DNA of 64,000 bases from Lenzites betulinus (GCA_022264855.1 JABYQU010000022.1:434001-498000); one strand, 5' to 3'; positions 1-12,528 are shown, counted from the stretch's first letter. Numbers and translations are program-made. Notes: generated by a model not told the origin, from the letters alone.

Positions 1-1310
1 TGCGGAATGTCTGTATGTCCGCACGAAAAATCGACGCGGTGAATGGCCGGAAGTTGCCTGGCTGGTAGACGGTGATCAGCAGATCTTCCAGCTGCAGAGA
101 CTCGAGTTCAAAGTCGCCTGGTTGCGCTCTGTGCCGGAATGCTGCGGGGTCTAGAGGATGGTCTGGGTCCCAGGTTACCGAGCGACGGTCTGGACGCGGT
201 CAGAAAGTGGGGGAAAGAATGGGACTGTGGGCCTACCGAGGACGCCGCGAACTCCCTTGATGACCGCATCTTCGACCAATCCTTTGCCTTCGAACCAGCG
301 TGCAAACGAGAGAGTAACGTCGATGGAGTCAATGTTCAAGTCAAACATAGAGTAGTTCTGGTCCTCGGAGGAAAGGTCTGCATGGCCCTCCTCGTCCTCC
401 TCGCCTACGTCGTGATATGACGGGTGGTTACTCAGGTCGTAGCCGGCCGCTACTGGGTGACCCTGACTATTAAGAGCCTTGTGTCTGTAGTTGTCTGGGC
501 GGCGTGTGATGAAAACGTTCTTGAATGATATGCGGGAGTCCCGCCATTTGGGGACAATGGCGGACTCGAATATGATCGTAATCCCGGTCTCCGCGGTGAG
601 GTAGTCACTCAGCGCCCGTGCAATGTATTCTGGAGTGAATTTGACGATCAAGAATACGCGATCAAGAAAATGGCGTTATATCTAACCTTGCAGTCGCAGA
701 CTATTCGCCGTCGCAAAAACTACCGAGAAGAATGTCGTGCTGCCGCAAAAGTCAGTGTATGTCCTGGCATGAAAGTATCATTCACTCACGTTCCAACAAA
801 AAGCCAAAGAGTCTGGCTCATAAGAAACCACGTGAAGAACGCGGAAAGGTCATCGGCGTTGTACCGTCGGAAGGAGCGTATGGTGAGCCATCTAAACCGA
901 ATGCGGAATCGTTGCCAGAAGCCATCTGCTGCTTTGAGAAAGTCGTCGCGAGTGGGCCGTTGTAGATGTGGCAGAGATTTAGCCAGTCGGCGGAAGAAAC
1001 GGGGATAGTTCTCGAGGTTTACATCCTCGCCGGTGTCCTTGCGCAGGGGCAGAGCACCCTGCCCGTCTTCGTTCGCGTCCTTTGGCTCACCACGGTGGCT
1101 ATTTTGTCGCAGCACGGCGTCTTGAGAGAACTGTCGGATGACGACACGTGCTCTCAGTGAGATGGTGGTGCGGAGGGCGGTCGTGTGAGTCCCGGGGTGG
1201 AAGGCGTACGGGGCGCGCTGCTGCCTGAAAAAGTTGCGGATGGTCGCATAGCGATCAAAGGTAGCTCCACGACTGGAATGCTGCAGCAGCAGCCTTTTCA
1301 CGCCCTGCAT
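1..1310 (-). CDS. MDM31/MDM32-family mitochondrial inner-membrane protein (partial, 3' end beyond the window)
   Basis: The family comprises mitochondrial inner-membrane proteins needed for mitochondrial shape and inheritance in yeast. The first in-frame ATG is at 1310, read leftwards. The N-terminus is Arg-rich and low in acidic residues, as expected for a mitochondrial presequence. A conserved block follows (WLTIRSFRRYNADDLSAFF, then a hydrophobic stretch ending FVGT). An intron of roughly 90 bases (near 697-786) joins this to a second hydrophobic stretch (TTFFSVVFATANSL). A second intron leads to EYIARALSDYLTAETG and the soluble region with the motif FKNVFITRRPDN. All of these match the family pattern from memory. 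The reading frame is still open at base 1, so the C-terminal part is missing. An upstream TTG-initiated extension is possible but unlikely. I cannot separate MDM31 from MDM32 here. Confidence 0.8.
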
Positions 1311-1575
1311 GCCGTCGAGATCAATAGAGGTCCATGGAAGCTGGGAGCAAGAGCACAGCGGCAGCGAGCCCAGGTCGTGTAAGTAGACGCACAAACTCGA
1401 TCAGTACGACCACTATTGCACTATCAATAGAAATGTGATCAAATCATTAGATCGCGCAGGGGCGAGTAACTGATTGACCTTATCTTGGTCACGCACCCAT
1501 TAGAAACCTCCACGTTACACCCGCCGCCACACAGACCTCTCGCCGCTGTGCTCCGCAGCGAGCAACACCTTCGCC

Positions 1576-4500
1576 ATGGGCCTCCACCACAAGGCCGTTG
1601 TAATTCTCTGGACGATAGCCTGGTTTCTCTTCTCCGCCTCCGCGCAACCGGAGTCTTCAATCACGTCCTTTGAGCACCTCCCGACAAGGCTCTTCTTCTT
1701 TGATGACAGTACCGTACGTACACCACGCGGTCCGGGGTAACGCGTGTACGCACTCATTGCTCGGGTCTCGCTAGGACGCCATCTACCACGACCTTGAGAA
1801 AGGCGTCGCATATGTCTCCCCCGACGAGGGCAAAACATGGAGTCCCGCAGCGGGCGTTCCGGAGGGCAAGGCAGCTATGGTGTTTGAGCACCCGTTCAAC
1901 AACAGAGTAGTGAGTACACGGAGACGCGTTGCCGGTACGCGCATGCCATTGACAGGCTCGTTTGCGTATAACAGGCTTTCATTCTTTCCCGGAGCACGAC
2001 ACATTACAAAACCATGGACCGCGGCAGGACATGGCAGGCCTTCGAGATGCCTCTGGCACCTGCTATCATCGGACGGCCCCTTTCGTTTCACGCAGACCCC
2101 AGCAAGTCGGACTATATTCTGTACCAAGGGACAATTTGCACGGGGACGGGCTGGAGGACGGACTGCCGCGACGAGGTGCGTACGAGCTAGTTGATCCGGC
2201 TTCAGACCTCTCGCGCCATTCCGATTCTGCACGCACATTCGGTCTGGCGGTTGAGCAGGCGTGCAGTTATCCCGCTTCGGTATTGTACGGCTAAAACTAA
2301 CACCGACCGCCAGACCTACTATACCACGGACGGGTTCGTCGAGGACTCCAGACTGCTATTAGCAGACGTATCGAGGTGTCAGTTTGCACACAGCAGCAAG
2401 GACTTCAAGCATGAAGCGCACACCGACCTCGTCTACTGCGTGGCGTTTGACGGCTCTGGAAACGGAGGAAGTGGACATACGCTTGCGTCTAGCCGACTCT
2501 TCTCCTCCACGGACTTCTTCTCTACAGAAAAGAAAGTCGAAGACCTGGGCATTGGCAAGAACGCGCGCGGTATTGTGGCCTTTGCGATCGTGTCAAAGTT
2601 TGCGGTCGTTGCGCTCAAGGATCTTGCCGAGGGCGCCGCGGGCGATATGCTGCTCTACGTTTCCGAGGACACCAAGACTTGGGCGCAGGGACACTTCCCA
2701 CATTCGACGTCGGCGCGCCTGCGAGAGAACGCATACACGATTGTGGAATCAACGACACATTCGCTTGCTGTCGATGTGCTTTCTCACGACCATTCCTCCG
2801 TTGGGACACTCTTCGTCAGCAACTCCAATGGGACGTTCTTCGTGGAGAGTCTGCAGGACACCAATCGCAACGATATGGGATATGTGGACTTTGAGAACAT
2901 CTACGGCGTTGAAGGTGTGGGACTTGCGAACATCGTCGCAAACGCCAAGGATGTCGACTACAGACGCGCCTTCAAGCAGTTGCAGACTAGGATAACATTC
3001 GACGACGGTAAGCGTTAGATTTGTATCCATTCACAGCCGTCTGAATGCTGAACGTGTACAGGGCGAACGTGGTCACGCCTCAAGCCCCCAGCGGTGGATT
3101 TGAACCGCGACAAGATTCACTGCAACCCTGACAATGTGGACTGCTCACTGCACCTGCACTCAGTCACGCTCCCTCACAACTTCGGGCGTGTCTTCTCATC
3201 TCCCGCTCCCGGATTCGTCATGGGGGTAGGCTCTATTGGCGAGCATCTTCTGCCATATGAGGAGTGCGACACGTTTCTGAGCAGCGACGGAGGCATCACC
3301 TGGAGAATGGTCCGGCAGGATGCGCACAAGTATGAATTCGGTGATCAGGGCAGTATCTTGGTGACGGTCAACGACGAAGAAGGCGCAGATTCCATCGACT
3401 ACTCTACTGACTTTGGCGAAACATGGTGAGTATCCGTTGGTCCTCCGACAGCAATTCGGGTTTTGAAGGTCATGGCTGCACAGGAAGACGTACAAGTTCA
3501 ACGCGCGCGTGCGGGCGCGCATACTGACCACCGTTGGAGACTCGACCTCTCAGAAATTCCTCCTCGTCGGTCAGGTCGCCAAGCGGGATCAGAAGGATAA
3601 CCGTCCCTTCGCTGTTGTGTTCTTGGACTTCGCTCCTCTGGGTAGACGCAAATGCGAGGACTCTGATTTCGAGCCTTGGCTCGCGCGGTCGTCCACGCAC
3701 GAGTGCCTCATGGGCCACAAGGTGCGTGTCAACGTCAAATCGTAACGCATCATTGGTTGAACAACGTTTTCAGCAATCGTACAGGCGGAGAAAGCAAAAC
3801 GCAGACTGCGCCGTTATGGAGAAGTTCCGGGACCCCGTTGCAGTAGAGGAGTCGTGCCAATGCACGAAGGAGGACTACGAGTGGTTAGTGCTCTTGGTTC
3901 CAATCGGTTGACCAGATGCTCAGTACGCACAGCGATTACAACTTCGTAAAAGACGACGATAAATGTGTTCCTGTTGGGCCGGAGCCGATTCCTGCGGGCG
4001 TTTGTGAAGATCCTACGGGCGACTACATGGGCTCGTCGGGTTATCGCAAAATTCCCGGCAATACATGCGACAGGGAGCGTGGACTGAAGCTGGATGAACG
4101 TGTGAAGAAACCGTGTTCAAATGGTAAGTTCCATGAGGCCGTCCCAGGATTGTGCTGACTGTATCTACAGCTCGGCCAGCGGAAGGTCAAATTGTACACC
4201 AAACGGTAAGAGATGGCTCTAGGTGTGAGTTTGGAAGAGTAATAACTGATACCGAGGCTAGTTCCCCTTCCCGAGTTCTGTTGTGCAGTTCGCATACTTC
4301 CGCGCTTCTACGGTAAGCATACAGCGACTTCATTGGATGACATCTGTGATCTCATTGCTGTTCCAGGTCATCCTAGTCAGGCTCGCAGACAACTCCATCT
4401 GGCAGTCCCCAAACGAGGGATACACTTGGAAACAGCTCTATCCTGGGGAGACGTTCGTCTCGTTTTACCACCACAAGTTCACCCCCGACCGGGCATACCT

Positions 4501-7041
4501 CATTACGCGGTCGAAGAAGCACTACTACACCACGGACTTCGGCAAAACTTGGCTCACGATGACAACTCCAACAGTTCCCAATGGCTTCGGCCTTCCGGCG
4601 CTCCACTTCCACCCGAGCAACTCAGAGTACTTGATCTGGACAGGCGATGAGGGCTGCGATGGTTTCGCTGAGAACTGTCACATGCAGTCGCACTACTCGC
4701 TCAAGAATGGGCGGGACTGGACACTGATTGACAAGTACGTGCGCAACTGCGCATGGGCTCGGGATGAGGAGCTGCTAGTGGACCCGAACCAGATCCTGTG
4801 CGAGTCGTACAAGAACAAGATAGGGAACCAGCGCTTCTTCCGACTGGAGAACCCCTTGGAGTTGATCGCCGGGACTCAGTTCTACGACAAGAAGACGAAG
4901 CTCTTCGACCACGTCGTTGGTTTCGCGAAGTTCTCAGAGTATCTGATTGTCGCCGAAGTAGGTTTAATCCGTCTTGGCTAAGTTTAGTGGTGCTGAGCTA
5001 CCTTTCGCTAGTATCAAGCTTCGAGACAGTCGCTAGACATTCAAGTCTCCCTCGATGGACGGAACTTTGCCCCGGGCGAGTTCCCTCCCACAATGCGGCC
5101 CGACCAACATGTATGCCACGAAGTTTCCTCTTTCGGACTGTCACTAATAGACGTACAGGCATACACGATTCTCGAGTCCAGCACGAAATCTGTGTTCCTT
5201 CATGTGACTACGTCCGAGGCACCAGCGCCGTACTGGGGCAACATCCTGAAGTCGAATTCCAACGGCACCTACTTCGGTCTTTCCTTGGGTAATGTCAACC
5301 GGAACGACGACGGGTTCGTTGACTTTGAGAAGATGATCAATCTCGACGGTATCGCACTCGTGAACGTCGTGGGTAATCCACAAGAAGCACCTTTGACACG
5401 TCGCAAGTTGCTCCAAACGAGGATCACGCACAATGATGGTATGATTCTTGCCTCCAGCTATGCCGCAATGAATTCACATCTCTCCGTAGGTGGAAGCTGG
5501 CGTGCTCTACCACCGCCTCCGGTTGACTCCCACGGCAACAAGTACAGCTGCGACACGACCGTGAGTGATATTAATATTGCATCTTATGGCTGTTTGTTGA
5601 CCGTTCATGCAGAAATGCAGCCTCCATATTCATGGCTACACTGAGCGCTATGATGTCCGTGCAACCTTCAGTACTCCCTCGGTTCCAGGTCTCCTCATGG
5701 CCGTCGGCAACATTGGAGAGTCCTTAGCGCCGTACGACGAGAGCGACACATTCCTCAGCCGCGACGCCGGATTCACGTGGGAGGAAGTCCACAAAGACGC
5801 GCACCTCTGGGAGTTCGGTGATTCGGGCTCTCTCCTGATCATGGCGAACGATGAGGGCCCCACGGACCACGTCATGTTCAGCACGGACGAGGGTCTGAAG
5901 TGGAATGAGTACCACTTCACGGACGAGCCGGTCCGTGTGAAAGCAATCGTGACCGTGCCCGAGGACACCAGCCGTCGATTCATCCTGATTGGGTACTACC
6001 CGCGGGCGAAGAACGCTGCCGTTGCCGTCCACCTTGACTTCTCGGCATTCACGACGCAGAAATGTGAGGAGTGATTAGGAGCTGCCGTCGCGTTTTCGCA
6101 CTGACGTTCGACGCTCAACAGGTCGTCTCGATCCTGAAAACCCCAGCCAAGGCGACTTTGAGCTGTGGAGTCCCAGTGAGGAGCGTGAGGAACAGTGTTT
6201 GTTCGGGAAGCAGGTACGTCCCAAAGAACCCCAGGAAAATTATGCTGCTTCGTGAGACTGAGATTACGCTAGACGCTCTACCACCGACGTAAACGGAATG
6301 TGAACTGTGTCGTCGGTGACCAAGAGAAGATCAAGGAGAAGATCGTGAAGCACTGCCAGTGCACCGCCATCGACTTCGAATGGTCAGTCACTTCGTTCTC
6401 CCATAGGCAGCGAGTCTAACCCGTACACGCAGCGAATTCAATTACCACCGCAACGACGCCGGCGAGTGTGTCCTCATGCCCGGCTTGAGCCCTCGAGCCC
6501 CCGACCCCGTCGAACAGTGCCGCAACGGCGAAGAATATTGGTACGATCTGACTGAATACCGCAAAGTGCCCATCTCGGCCTGTGAGGGCGGCAAGCGCAT
6601 CGATCGTGGCAGCGCCCACCTCTGCCCGGGCGTTCGCGGCCACAGCGCCTTCTTCTGGTTCATGATGTTCCTGATCCCTGTCTCGTTCGCCGCGCTCACG
6701 GGCTACTGGTACTACCGGAAAGGCGGGTACGGCAGAGGGTGAGCACTCCTAGTCTCGTCACAATGCGATGACTTCCCACAAAAGCTGACTGCTCCACGTT
6801 TTACAGAGCTATCAGGCTGCCGGGCGCAGACAGCGGGGCGCGGTACCCGGGCGGCGACTCTGGTGTGCTGGACACGATCGCGAGCGTGCCCTGGTTCCTC
6901 CTGGGCGTCGCGGGGATCGCGTACGAGTGGGTCGCGTCGCGGTTCGACTCCCTCGCCATGCAGTTCCGCGGGCGTGGGGGATACCGGAACCTCACCGTCG
7001 ACGAGGACGCGCATATTCTGCGGTTCGAGGACGAGGAGTGA
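1576..7041 (+). CDS. VPS10: VPS10-type sorting receptor (sortilin family)
   Basis: Type I membrane receptor that carries hydrolases such as carboxypeptidase Y from the late Golgi to the vacuole/endosome. The ATG at 1576 opens a clear signal peptide ([19 protein letters not shown], cleavage near SASA-Q). Two tandem VPS10 modules follow. Each has Asp-box blades (for example [24 protein letters not shown]) and a 10CC cysteine module: the first at about 3780-4180, the second at about 6070-6640. A single transmembrane segment lies at about 6650-6715 ([20 protein letters not shown]). A final exon encodes the cytosolic tail ending [16 protein letters not shown]. The gene has more than ten short introns. 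Two-module architecture and a short acidic tail are usual for fungal Vps10. Internal splice borders were not all resolved. Confidence 0.93.
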
Positions 7042-8338
7042 GGGGTTCGATGAGCGGATGAGGCTGCGGGTGTAGATAGACGTGTACCGACTCAGAGTTG
7101 GGCGTGACGGTCGTGGGGATATTGTTGATTAGTACTAGGTGCTGCTCCGTTCGACGCGTCGCGACTCGCAGGTTCCTATAATCTCCTATGAATACAGCTC
7201 AATACCTCCGGATGTACATACATATTTATTTGTGCTGGCAACACCGTGAAACCTGTGGTCGCACCCTCGCGTCTGTGTCTGTTAGTAATTACACACTAGT
7301 AGCTAGTACATGCGTAGGCCGTACAAAGCACGCCAGGCGAACGATAAAATTTGTTTCATACCCTCGAATCTGTATATGAACGTAGGGCAATACTGAGCCC
7401 AAGTAACTTCTCGTCCACCACGCTGTTGCTGTTGAGGGGCTGGTGTGCGCCATTGTCGGTGCGGCCTGCTGACCAAACGCCCACCGCATAGGGCTCATGT
7501 TGCGACCATGATAGCGTGCGTCCGAGTCGAACTCGTGCAAGGACAAGGGTTAGGAAGTGGTTAGGAGCGTGATCGGAGGCGCCGACGCTCAAGCGCTCCC
7601 CAGTGGCGCTGACGTGGTGGCCTGCTTGTGCGTGTTCACTGTTATGATCGGAAGCTATTGCCCTCCCGATCTATCTCTCCGTGCCCCAGACAACCTCCCA
7701 TCCGACTCTGGCAGCCCGTGACTGCCACTGTAATGCTTCAAGATATGTACGCCGTAGCCAGTGCCAGGTGCGGCGGCTGGTGGCAACTTCTTCAACTTGC
7801 CTAGACCTGGGACATGCCGTTGCCATGAGGCCTGTGGCTTCGAATTCGAAGCTTTGCCCCTTCAGACTAACTTCATCTCCAGCAGTCAACTAGTCACGCT
7901 CAGCGCCACAGCTGTTTGCAGTGGGTACCAGTCGTGCTTTTGAAACGCGTTGTGGCAGCCTCAGCCTCCCTCGACTAGCGGCGCCCATTAGACGCGGTAG
8001 CGAGCACCGTGTAGCTGCGGTAGGAAGCACCGTGTAGCTGCGGTAGGAAGCACCGCATGTGGCTCGGGAGAATCGTCCGAGTCGCGGAAATGAACGCAGC
8101 GCCATAAATAGAGCCAGCCGCACAGCACCCTGTCCCTGATTGAGGGGCATACCCTTTCCCAGTCACAGGGAGTTCATTGCACTCTTAAGCAGTTGCAACC
8201 GCATTTTCTCACTATTCAGGCTCTCAGCTTCTCTCGTTGGTGGCCATCTCTCCCCGAGTCTTTCCCCTGCCCAAGGAGCCCTCCGGTCATTAACATCTCC
8301 CTGTGGTTTGCATCACTACTGTGGAAGTGGTATCTACG
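7042..8338. other. Intergenic region, no gene seen
   Basis: About 1.3 kb between the VPS10 stop and the small 6-16-like gene. I see no exon set with consistent phase and no RNA gene. The one structured element is a 23-base tandem repeat at 7994-8058, listed separately. Confidence 0.5.
7994..8058. repeat. 23-bp tandem repeat, 2.8 copies
   Basis: The unit GCGGTAGGAAGCACCGTGTAGCT is present as one slightly diverged copy, one exact copy and one partial copy that ends in GCATGTG instead of GTGTAGCT. It lies about 280 bases upstream of the 6-16-like gene. The same 12-mer AGCTGCGGTAGG recurs once at 9341-9352, immediately before the TATA box of the next gene. Confidence 0.85.
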
Positions 8339-8984
8339 ATGTCATGTACGTTTCCCCTTAATATCTCCCCCGTTCCCGATCTGACTTGATGACATATAGC
8401 AGCACGTTGGTGGGCACTTGTGATCATCGTCAGCGCCATTGGCGTCGGGGCAATACCGCTGGGATGGGATCTCGACACCTTGCACACACTTCTGGAGTCT
8501 CTCCGCAAGACTCTCGCAGGTCAGCCCATGTCCGCTAGTGTTTGGCCCGCACTCTGTGTTGAGCCTAGTCGCTTTCGGCAGCCACCTTTGATCCTGACAA
8601 GCTCTGCGAGTCCAAACCGACCCTCTGCGAGCTTGCAGCAGAGTTGAAGCACTTGGCTGGGATAGCTGTATACGTCGTGATTCCCATCGTCGCACTGGCG
8701 CTGCTGTTATTTTTAATTGGGTTCACTCCTGCTGGCATAGCTCTTGGTGGGTTATTATCAATTCTACAGAGACTACAGCCCATGGTCAGCCGCTGACATC
8801 GCCCCATACAGGGAGCTTGGCCGCACTAATCCAGAGTGTTTTCTACGGCGCCGCGACGGGAGGCCTATTCGCGACCCTACAGTCCGTTGGGGTCCTGCTT
8901 TATACGCCATGGGGGCTTGGTTTAGTCGCGATCATCACCATTCTCATCCTTTTGGTTTACGAGCTCTACAGGCTAGTCCAGTGA
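8339..8984 (+). CDS. Interferon-induced 6-16 (IFI6/ISG12)-like small membrane protein
   Basis: Four exons (8339-8345, 8400-8519, 8582-8746, 8812-8984) join in phase with GT/AG introns into a 154-residue protein. The N-terminus has a hydrophobic signal/anchor segment (WWALVIIVSAIGVGAIPLG). A short loop with two cysteines follows (LCESKPTLCELA). Then come two strongly hydrophobic segments around GFTPAGIALGSLAALIQS and GGLFATLQSVG, and a last hydrophobic stretch ending YELYRLVQ. The pattern GFTPAGIA...GS.AA..QS....A..G.LFATLQS.G is the core of the animal interferon-inducible 6-16/ISG12 family, whose members sit in mitochondrial or ER membranes. Fungal homologues have no established role that I know of. 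None of this gene is visible as one long reading frame because the exons are short. Confidence 0.75.
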
Positions 8985-9450
8985 ATGTGGTCATGAGGGA
9001 AGAGATAGGTATCCATCGTGTAGCCATGTGCGCTGTCTTGTGGGGAGGCGCCGGGGCGGAAACTAGAATGCGCTCAAGGGTAAGTCTTCTTCACGATGCA
9101 TGAGGAGAAATTGTAACATTTCGGTTTGCAGCTAGATATATTGCATTCAATCATTATATAACGTGTTACGGGCCTCAGTTGACTACTGTCCTAATCTTGC
9201 GAGGGTCAGAGCAAAAAGGTAGCGTCTTCTCCGACGAATGGCTTAGGAAGAGTGTGAAAGTGTGCACGACCCGCGGAGGTGAGTTTTGTTCTTTCGACAT
9301 GTGGTACCCATCGTGAACCTTGAGCTTGTTCGTGACTTGCAGCTGCGGTAGGCACTATATAAGACGGGGTCAGGTTGACACCGCCCAGGCCCGCATCACT
9401 GACCGACAACACCACGACTCTCGGCAGTCTCAGTGTCGACGGTGCCTTGA
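8985..9450. promoter_or_regulatory. Upstream region of the gene at 9451, with TATA box at 9356-9363
   Basis: This 466-base stretch has no coding signal. A TATATAAG box lies 88 bases before the ATG at 9451. The 12-mer AGCTGCGGTAGG (9341-9352), shared with the tandem repeat at 7994-8058, ends four bases before it. Confidence 0.5.
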
Positions 9451-10603
9451 ATGTCCCCATCGATCTATCCACCTCCACCGTACAGCATGCATGCCACCAC
9501 CTTACAGCAACAAGCCCAACCTGGCCCCTCATCTACTAATCACATTCAGATGCCGACCATTCCTACCACATACCAGGCCGTACTAGGCGGGCATAGCGAC
9601 GAGGAGTACACGCCTCTGAGGCCGGCACCGAACCAAGAACGCTCCCACAGGTACACACTGCTTCTCAAGTGTCTTGCTGGAGTCCTCCTTGCCATCTTCA
9701 TCGCGCAGAACCTTGGCCTCATGCGCTGCCCAGTGAACGATATATCGGCCAAAGACAATGCGGTCCTTCGCCGGCAGTGGGCCGCCGAGGAGGACGCACA
9801 TCGCGCCGAGGCCGCCGCATGGACACGCGAACGCGCGGCGCACGTGGACGAAGTCGCCGGCTGGCAGCGCGACCGGGACGAGCACGGCAGGGAGCTCGAG
9901 GACTGGGCGCGACAGCGCGCGGCAGAGGAGGCGCACCGCACGGAGCTGAAGCGGCGCAGCCAGGGCGTGTACTGGACGGAGCCGTTGGGCGACGCGCACT
10001 GTCATGCGTACGGGACGCGGACGTACTACTCGTGGCTTAGGGACCTTCCCCGCGACCTGAACTGGCTGGAGGTGTGCTTCAACATGCCGCCTGTCGTCAT
10101 CCACGAGCACAACTTCACTGATCCAGACAAGTGCGAGCGGAACGTGAGTCATAGACGGCGCTCCGGTGACATACTGATCCATCCGGCGACACTCATGACA
10201 TCGATAGGGCCGGGGAGAGACTGTCGGGACGTGGTATGTCAGCGGTGAACCTACTTGTGTCTCGCGCTGGGGAGAGTTCAGTGACAAGGTACATGCCTGC
10301 AGTTATTTGGATCATTGACCATAACCCATGCAATGACTTCTTTGCAGGGCTGCGTTCCCGGAAAGCCCGGCCACAGGGTATGTACTCAAATTGTACCCAT
10401 TGCAATCTGATATTGACAAGGCCCCTATATAGCGATTTGTCGCCCCCATCGAGGCCGTTCCCAGGGGAAGCGACATACAGATGATGTGCTCCACCACCCC
10501 TGCGACCGTCCAGGGTGTCGCGTATGGCTCTCCGACCGCATGCGAGTGGTGGGGGAAGACCATGATGGGCGTCTGGGAAATCCCAGACAAAACTCAGCGG
10601 TAG
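9451..10603 (+). CDS. Membrane-anchored protein with coiled coil and Cys/Trp-rich C-terminal domain, function unknown
   Basis: Exon 1 runs 9451-10143. Three short downstream exons begin at 10208 and end at the stop at 10601-10603, all in phase. The N-terminus is Pro/Gln/Ser-rich and cytosolic in appearance. One transmembrane segment follows (LLLKCLAGVLLAIFIAQNLGL, about residues 70-90). Next is a charged Ala/Glu/Arg coiled coil of about 80 residues. The C-terminal domain contains DAHCHAYGTRTY, LEVCFNMP, GTWYVSGEPTC, WGEFSDKGC and MMCSTTPATV, with spaced Cys and Trp. I recall this domain as recurrent in Agaricomycete genomes, often expanded, without known function. The layout suggests a type II membrane protein with the Cys-rich part outside the cytosol. 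That topology is inferred. Confidence 0.75.
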
Positions 10604-11409
10604 TACTGTTCATGATCAGCAGAGTCAGCGGTCTATACCTGGCAAATAGCTCAATGTTATGGGCCTCGCGGCTCCGTTTCTTGTAGCTCGGCGGGCCTGG
10701 GGTATGTACATACGTCGAGGCAATCATCCATCACGTCGCATTGTACAAGATTCCTGCACTCACAGAAACCGCTTGGGCCCATCCGACTCTGGATATACTA
10801 TGTGGGCGCACGCGTGCTTGACGGCCCGAGCTGCATATGATTTGAAAGAGGGAGGCCGTCGACAAAGTGTTGGTCGTCCTGACCAACCACATGCTACATG
10901 TTATTGGATACCACGCAAATTAACTGACTGGCCATGGCCAGGCGTGATACCGGCCAAGAAGAAATCTTCGAAGAGCTTGAGGACAAATTGGAGACAGGCC
11001 TTCCGAGGCTGCGAGCTCGAATCCACGGCAGGCCGGGCGACGCGCGTACTGCGGCCAACTACGGCTCGCAGCTGAATGATTCTGAATGTACGAGACACCG
11101 ACCCACCGTCGCCCCGAGCAATCGCCCTGATCTCTGTCATCGTGGACGTCAGCATCCGGGCCCCACCACAGGTTAACGTTGATGTGGAATGTCACAGTTC
11201 CTATATATCGTGAACGCACACCTCCTCGAACTTGGCTGCTTGTTGGTTTATTTGTTTAATGCGCGAAATATCGGCGATAGCAGCTGTGGTACCCCTCCAT
11301 GTCCCCTGAGGCATCCAGTCTCAGTATAAAGGCTAGGTCGTAAGTTTCAGATGGTTAGCAGTACACACACCATTCCTGTCGTCGTCTATCCCCCTACACA
11401 GCAGCAGCC
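10604..11409. other. Intergenic region with TATA box for the dehydrogenase gene
   Basis: No supportable gene was found in 806 bases. A TATAAA box at 11325-11330 lies 80 bases before the ATG at 11410. Open frames around 10900-11176 exist on both strands but show no family motif or splice pattern. Confidence 0.5.
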
Positions 11410-12285
11410 ATGTCTTCGTCGCTCGCAGGCAAAGTCGCAATCGTTACCGGGTCGTCTCGATCCATCGGCGCCGCCACCGCCATCCGACTCGCCGCACTCG
11501 GTGCGAGCGTGGTCATCAACTACGTCTCAGGCGCAGCCGCAGCACAGGCGGTCGCCGAGTCTATCAACACGAAGGGGCCAGGGAAGGCCATCGTCGTCCA
11601 GGCGGATGTGGGGTCCGTCGAAGACAACAAGCGTCTCGTAGACAAGACGCTGAAGGCCTTCGGCCGCCTCGACATCGTCGTGCTGAACGCGGGCGTGATG
11701 GAGCGTCAAACCCTCGAGGAGGTCACAGAAGAGAGCTACACGAGGCTGTTCGACACCAACGTCAAGGGCCCGGTCTTCCTCGTTCAGGCTGCGGCCAAGC
11801 ACATGAAAGCGGGTGCGTGCAGGTGCCTACACCACGCCGCGCCGGGGGATAGCTAACCCGTGGTTCCTGTAGGCGGAAGGGTCATATTCTTCTCCTCCTC
11901 GGTGGCACACATGTCGATGGTACAGCCGAACTACTTGGTGTACACGGCGGCGAAGGGTGCCGTTGAGCAGCTCGCCCGGGTGCTTGCGAAGGACCTTGGC
12001 GCGAAAGGGATCACGGTGAACACGGTTGCACCTGGGCCGATTGACACCGACCTGTTCCGCGATGGGAAAGCTTCGCAGGAGATCAACTTCATTGCGGGCT
12101 TGCATCCGCAAAAGCGCTTGGGCACGGCGGAGGAGGTCGGCGACGTCGTCTCCTTCCTAGTGAGCGACGAGGCACGCTGGGTCAACGGCCAAACGCTCAT
12201 GGTCAACGGGGTAAGTTCCATTTGGGGAGCATCTTGAACAAACACGTACTGATTTCTCTGCGCACGACAGGGCCTTGCTGTATAA
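11410..12285 (+). CDS. Classical short-chain dehydrogenase/reductase (SDR)
   Basis: Three exons (11410-11812, 11873-12210, 12271-12285) give about 251 residues, the normal size for a classical SDR. Visible motifs are the nucleotide-binding GKVAIVTGSSRSIGAA at the N-terminus, LDIVVLNAGVM (NAG motif), the catalytic Ser in VIFFSSSVAH, and the catalytic Tyr/Lys pair in YLVYTAAKGA. Also present are VNTVAPGPIDTDL and the C-terminal WVNGQTLMVNGGLAV. The last exon is only five codons (GLAV, stop). The Arg/Ser near the glycine motif suggests NADP(H) preference, but the substrate cannot be told. It is convergent with RPB7. Confidence 0.9.
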
Positions 12286-12528
12286 AGATTCGCGACCTGT
12301 TTGCGTACCATATCTGGAGCCGCGTGCAGTTGTACGAATACCGAGAATCTCATTCGCTGTGGGAATATACCTCTTGTCATGCAAGAGCAGTAGGCGTGCG
12401 TTTATGTACGTCCCGAAGCGTCGGATAGGGCGGCCATAGCACATGGAGGATGGATAGTGATACAGAGAGCAAATACATAGCGGCAGCGTAGTGTAGGCGA
12501 GCAACTGCGAAAGTCCCAGACCAAAGCG

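Noticed and set aside
7994..8058. Possible CRISPR-like repeat
   Set aside because: Units are directly adjacent without spacers, and the genome is eukaryotic.
10934..11176. Frame containing EEIFEELEDKLE, reminiscent of phosducin-like proteins
   Set aside because: The match is a short acidic helix only. No thioredoxin-like part, splice partner or conserved motif follows.
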